Positions 6,300 through 8,191 of a DNA stretch of 8,191 nucleotides are shown in pieces. The position numbers and the translations under genes are program-made. Origin of the DNA: Chloroflexi bacterium UBA5177. GTDB taxonomy: Bacteria; Chloroflexota; UBA5177. The stretch lies in assembly GCA_002413265.1 (NCBI GenBank), contig DHWR01000267.1, positions 1,320-9,510 on the forward strand. Direction: 5' to 3'. Within the stretch, counting starts at the first letter, position 1. Each line of letters starts with the position of its first letter. The notes beneath the pieces are model-generated. The model was given only the letters and a program-made list of their open reading frames with translations. It ran no database searches and was not told the DNA's origin.

Positions 6300-8191
6300 T
6301 AGTCGATTGGCTCCAGCCCGGCATAAGACACCAGGAGCTTCTTCGTCACCATGCCCTTTGGCGAACTGAATTGGACTTCGACTTCCTCGTCGTCCGTGCT
6401 CAATGCGCTCGAGAGTACGGTCCCGGTACCAAAATGCTTGGACCGCACTCGGTCTCCTGCTTCAAACCGCTGGGCCATCGGCGCTCTTGCAATCTGGCGT
6501 GCCGGCTCGGAGTTCACGAGATTGAAACTGCGCCTGACCGGAGTCATCTCGCGGCGCAAGTAGTCCCTGGGTCGCACCCCGCTCTCACTCCAGAGTTGTT
6601 GCGGCACGTCCCCGAGAAACCGAGATGGGAGATTTGTTTGCGTGATGCCGCGAAACTGCCGGCGCGCCGCGTGAACCACGTAGAGCCTTTCCTTGGCACG
6701 AGTAAATCCGACGTAGCAGAGGCGCCGTTCCTCCTCCATTTGCTGCGGATCGTCGAGGGACCGCTGATGCGGAAAGATCCCTTCCTCCATGCCGACTAGA
6801 AACACGACGCGGAACTCTAAGCCCTTTGCAGCGTGAAGCGTCATGAGCGTCACCGCCTGGCGTCGTTCATCGAGATCGTCGGCCTCTCCCAACAATGAAA
6901 CGTTCTCGAGAAACTCTTTGAGTCCCTCGGGGGGCGGCAGATGGTCGTAGTCCTGCGCCACGGTGACGAGCTCGAGGACGTTGTTCCAGCGCTCCTCACC
7001 CTCTTCGGTGCGGTCATTGATGTAGCTCTCGTAGTGTGTCCGATCGACGACGTACTTCAAGAGATCGCTGACTCGCATCTCTTCAGCACTGTCACGCAAG
7101 TCCTCCATCAGGTGCGCAAAGCTCTCCAGAGAGTTCCGCGCGGCGGGAGCCAATCCGTGAATCTCGCCGGCTCGCTCTACCCCGGCCCGCAGCGGCGCCT
7201 GGTTGCGCTCCGACCAGGAACGAAGTAGATCAAGGCTGGTCGACCCAATTTTCCGCGGAGGCACATTAATGATGCGGCCCAGGGTAACGCCGTCGTCCGG
7301 GTTGAGAATCAGCCGCAGGTAGGCGAGAACGTCCCGCACTTCGCGCCGGGTGTAGAAACGCGTGGCTCCCACCAGGTGATAGGGCATGTTCGCTCGAATG
7401 AACGCTTCCTCCAACGCGCGGGACTGTGCATTCGTCCGGTACATCACAGCGCACTCGCGCGGTTCAGCCTCCATGCGGCTCACCAGCCTGGAGATCTCCT
7501 TGGTGACGAAGCGTGCCTCGTCCTCTTCGTTGTATGCGTGGAACACTTCGATCGCATGCCCCGCGTCGCGCTCAGTCCAGAGCCGTTTCTCCTTTCGCGC
7601 TTCATTCTTCGAGATGACGCCATGCGCGGCATCGAGAATGTTTTGCGACGAGCGGTAATTCTGCTCGAGCTTGATTTCGAAGACGTCCGGATAGTCCCGC
7701 TCGAATTCAAGAATGTTCCGAAGGTCGGCGCCCCGCCACGAGTACACCGACTGGTCGTCATCGCCAACCACGAATAGGTTCTTGTGCTCCGAAGCCAGCA
7801 TCTTCACCAGCTCGTACTGAACGTGGTTCGTGTCCTGATACTCGTCGACCAGCACATGCTCATACCGATGCGCGTAATGCTCCAGCCGGTCGGGATTCTG
7901 CTGCAGGTAGAGCACCGTCTCCATGATGAGATCGTCGAAATCGAGCGCATTGTTCGACCTCAACAGCTGCTGATAAATGGGGTAGGTACGCCGCACCAGT
8001 TCTTGAAAGTAATTACTGTCTCTGTACCGCTCCGGTGTGATCAGCTCGTTCTTGGCATCGGAGATGGCGGCAAGTATCGCAGCCGGGCTGGTGCGTTCGC
8101 CGACTCCGGCATCTTCGACGGCTCGCTTGATCAGCGCTCGCTGGTCATCCGTGTCGTAGATCGAAAAGTTCGGCATGTGGAAGCGATCGCC
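6299..8191 (-). CDS. PcrA/UvrD-type superfamily 1A DNA helicase, 5' end missing
   Basis: This is an ATP-dependent 3'-5' DNA helicase acting in repair and replication restart. The frame stays open to the window edge (GDRFH precedes the Met at 8176). The ATG there is internal, because the text around it (NFSIYDTDDQ) is the PcrA segment that normally lies about 115-130 residues in. The missing part holds the Q motif, Walker A and motif Ia. Numbered from that Met, one sees LDFDDLI (79-84), motif II LVDEYQDTN (109-117), III VVGDDDQSVYSWRGAD (136-151), IV EQNYRSSQNI (171-180), VMYRTNAQSRALEEAF (244-259), V TLMTLHAAKGLEF (443-455) and VI CYVGFTRAKERLY (487-499). The C-terminal Tudor-like domain (about 571-625, GDRVRSKHFGTGTV), which in PcrA contacts RNA polymerase, supports PcrA over Rep or RecB. 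The TAA overlaps the ATG of the next gene. Confidence 0.95.
   Translation of the reverse strand, partial: GDRFHMPNFSIYDTDDQRALIKRAVEDAGVGERTSPAAILAAISDAKNELITPERYRDSNYFQELVRRTYPIYQQLLRSNNALDFDDLIMETVLYLQQNPDRLEHYAHRYEHVLVDEYQDTNHVQYELVKMLASEHKNLFVVGDDDQSVYSWRGADLRNILEFERDYPDVFEIKLEQNYRSSQNILDAAHGVISKNEARKEKRLWTERDAGHAIEVFHAYNEEDEARFVTKEISRLVSRMEAEPRECAVMYRTNAQSRALEEAFIRANMPYHLVGATRFYTRREVRDVLAYLRLILNPDDGVTLGRIINVPPRKIGSTSLDLLRSWSERNQAPLRAGVERAGEIHGLAPAARNSLESFAHLMEDLRDSAEEMRVSDLLKYVVDRTHYESYINDRTEEGEERWNNVLELVTVAQDYDHLPPPEGLKEFLENVSLLGEADDLDERRQAVTLMTLHAAKGLEFRVVFLVGMEEGIFPHQRSLDDPQQMEEERRLCYVGFTRAKERLYVVHAARRQFRGITQTNLPSRFLGDVPQQLWSESGVRPRDYLRREMTPVRRSFNLVNSEPARQIARAPMAQRFEAGDRVRSKHFGTGTVLSSALSTDDEEVEVQFSSPKGMVTKKLLVSYAGLEPID
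6311..6314 (-). promoter_or_regulatory. Ribosome binding site of the SRPBCC gene inside the helicase gene
   Basis: GGAG on the minus strand lies 11 bases before ATG 6299, within the last codons of the helicase gene. Together with the TAATG stop-start overlap it supports coupled translation of the two genes. Confidence 0.45.

Noticed and set aside
1..8191. Phage-defence or other novel multi-gene system built from the two helicases, the protease and the deaminase
   Set aside because: The helicases look like the housekeeping PcrA and HelY/Ski2 types with intact standard domains, the genes lie in separate transcription units on both strands, and no toxin, nuclease, integrase or repeat array is present.

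Overview
The window is GC-rich bacterial DNA, tightly packed with chromosomal housekeeping genes. The best lineage clue is the secreted subtilase at the left edge. Its catalytic domain is joined to a C-terminal beta-rich domain by a Thr/Pro linker built on TATPRP / TSTPVPTATSVPV repeats, a style very common in Chloroflexota exported proteins. A Ski2/HelY-type helicase with a DSHCT tail next to a PcrA-type helicase fits Chloroflexota or Actinobacteria. I infer a Chloroflexota-like bacterium with moderate confidence; no rRNA or other decisive marker is present.

Layout from left to right. (1) Positions 1-1325, plus strand: 3' part of a secreted S8 serine protease, cut by the window edge. (2) Positions 1326-1452: a short convergent gap with a small hairpin. 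(3) Positions 1453-3840, minus strand: a complete Ski2/Mtr4/HelY-like superfamily 2 helicase, probably TTG-started. (4) Around 3841-3923: a divergent control region with a good sigma70-type promoter (TTGACG-N17-TACAAT) facing right. (5) Positions 3924-5009, plus strand: an adenosine-deaminase-family metallohydrolase. (6) Positions 5007-5022: a perfect inverted repeat that contains both convergent TAG stop codons. (7) Positions 8191 down to 5020, minus strand: a tight three-gene run, a PcrA/UvrD helicase (5' end outside the window), an AHSA1/SRPBCC-fold protein and triosephosphate isomerase. The first two genes share one base (TAATG), and the isomerase's probable TTG start lies two bases past the SRPBCC stop, so translational coupling is likely.

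The genes do not form one pathway. The helicases act in DNA repair/replication and probably RNA metabolism, the deaminase in purine salvage or a related reaction, the isomerase in glycolysis, and the protease outside the cell. I found no mobile element, CRISPR array, tRNA or rRNA, and no convincing undescribed multi-gene system. The points most worth a second look are the compact convergent hairpin between the deaminase and isomerase genes, the near-leaderless deaminase start, the unusual residues in the deaminase, the loss of the HelY-type cysteine motif in the helicase, and the repair-helicase/isomerase operon.
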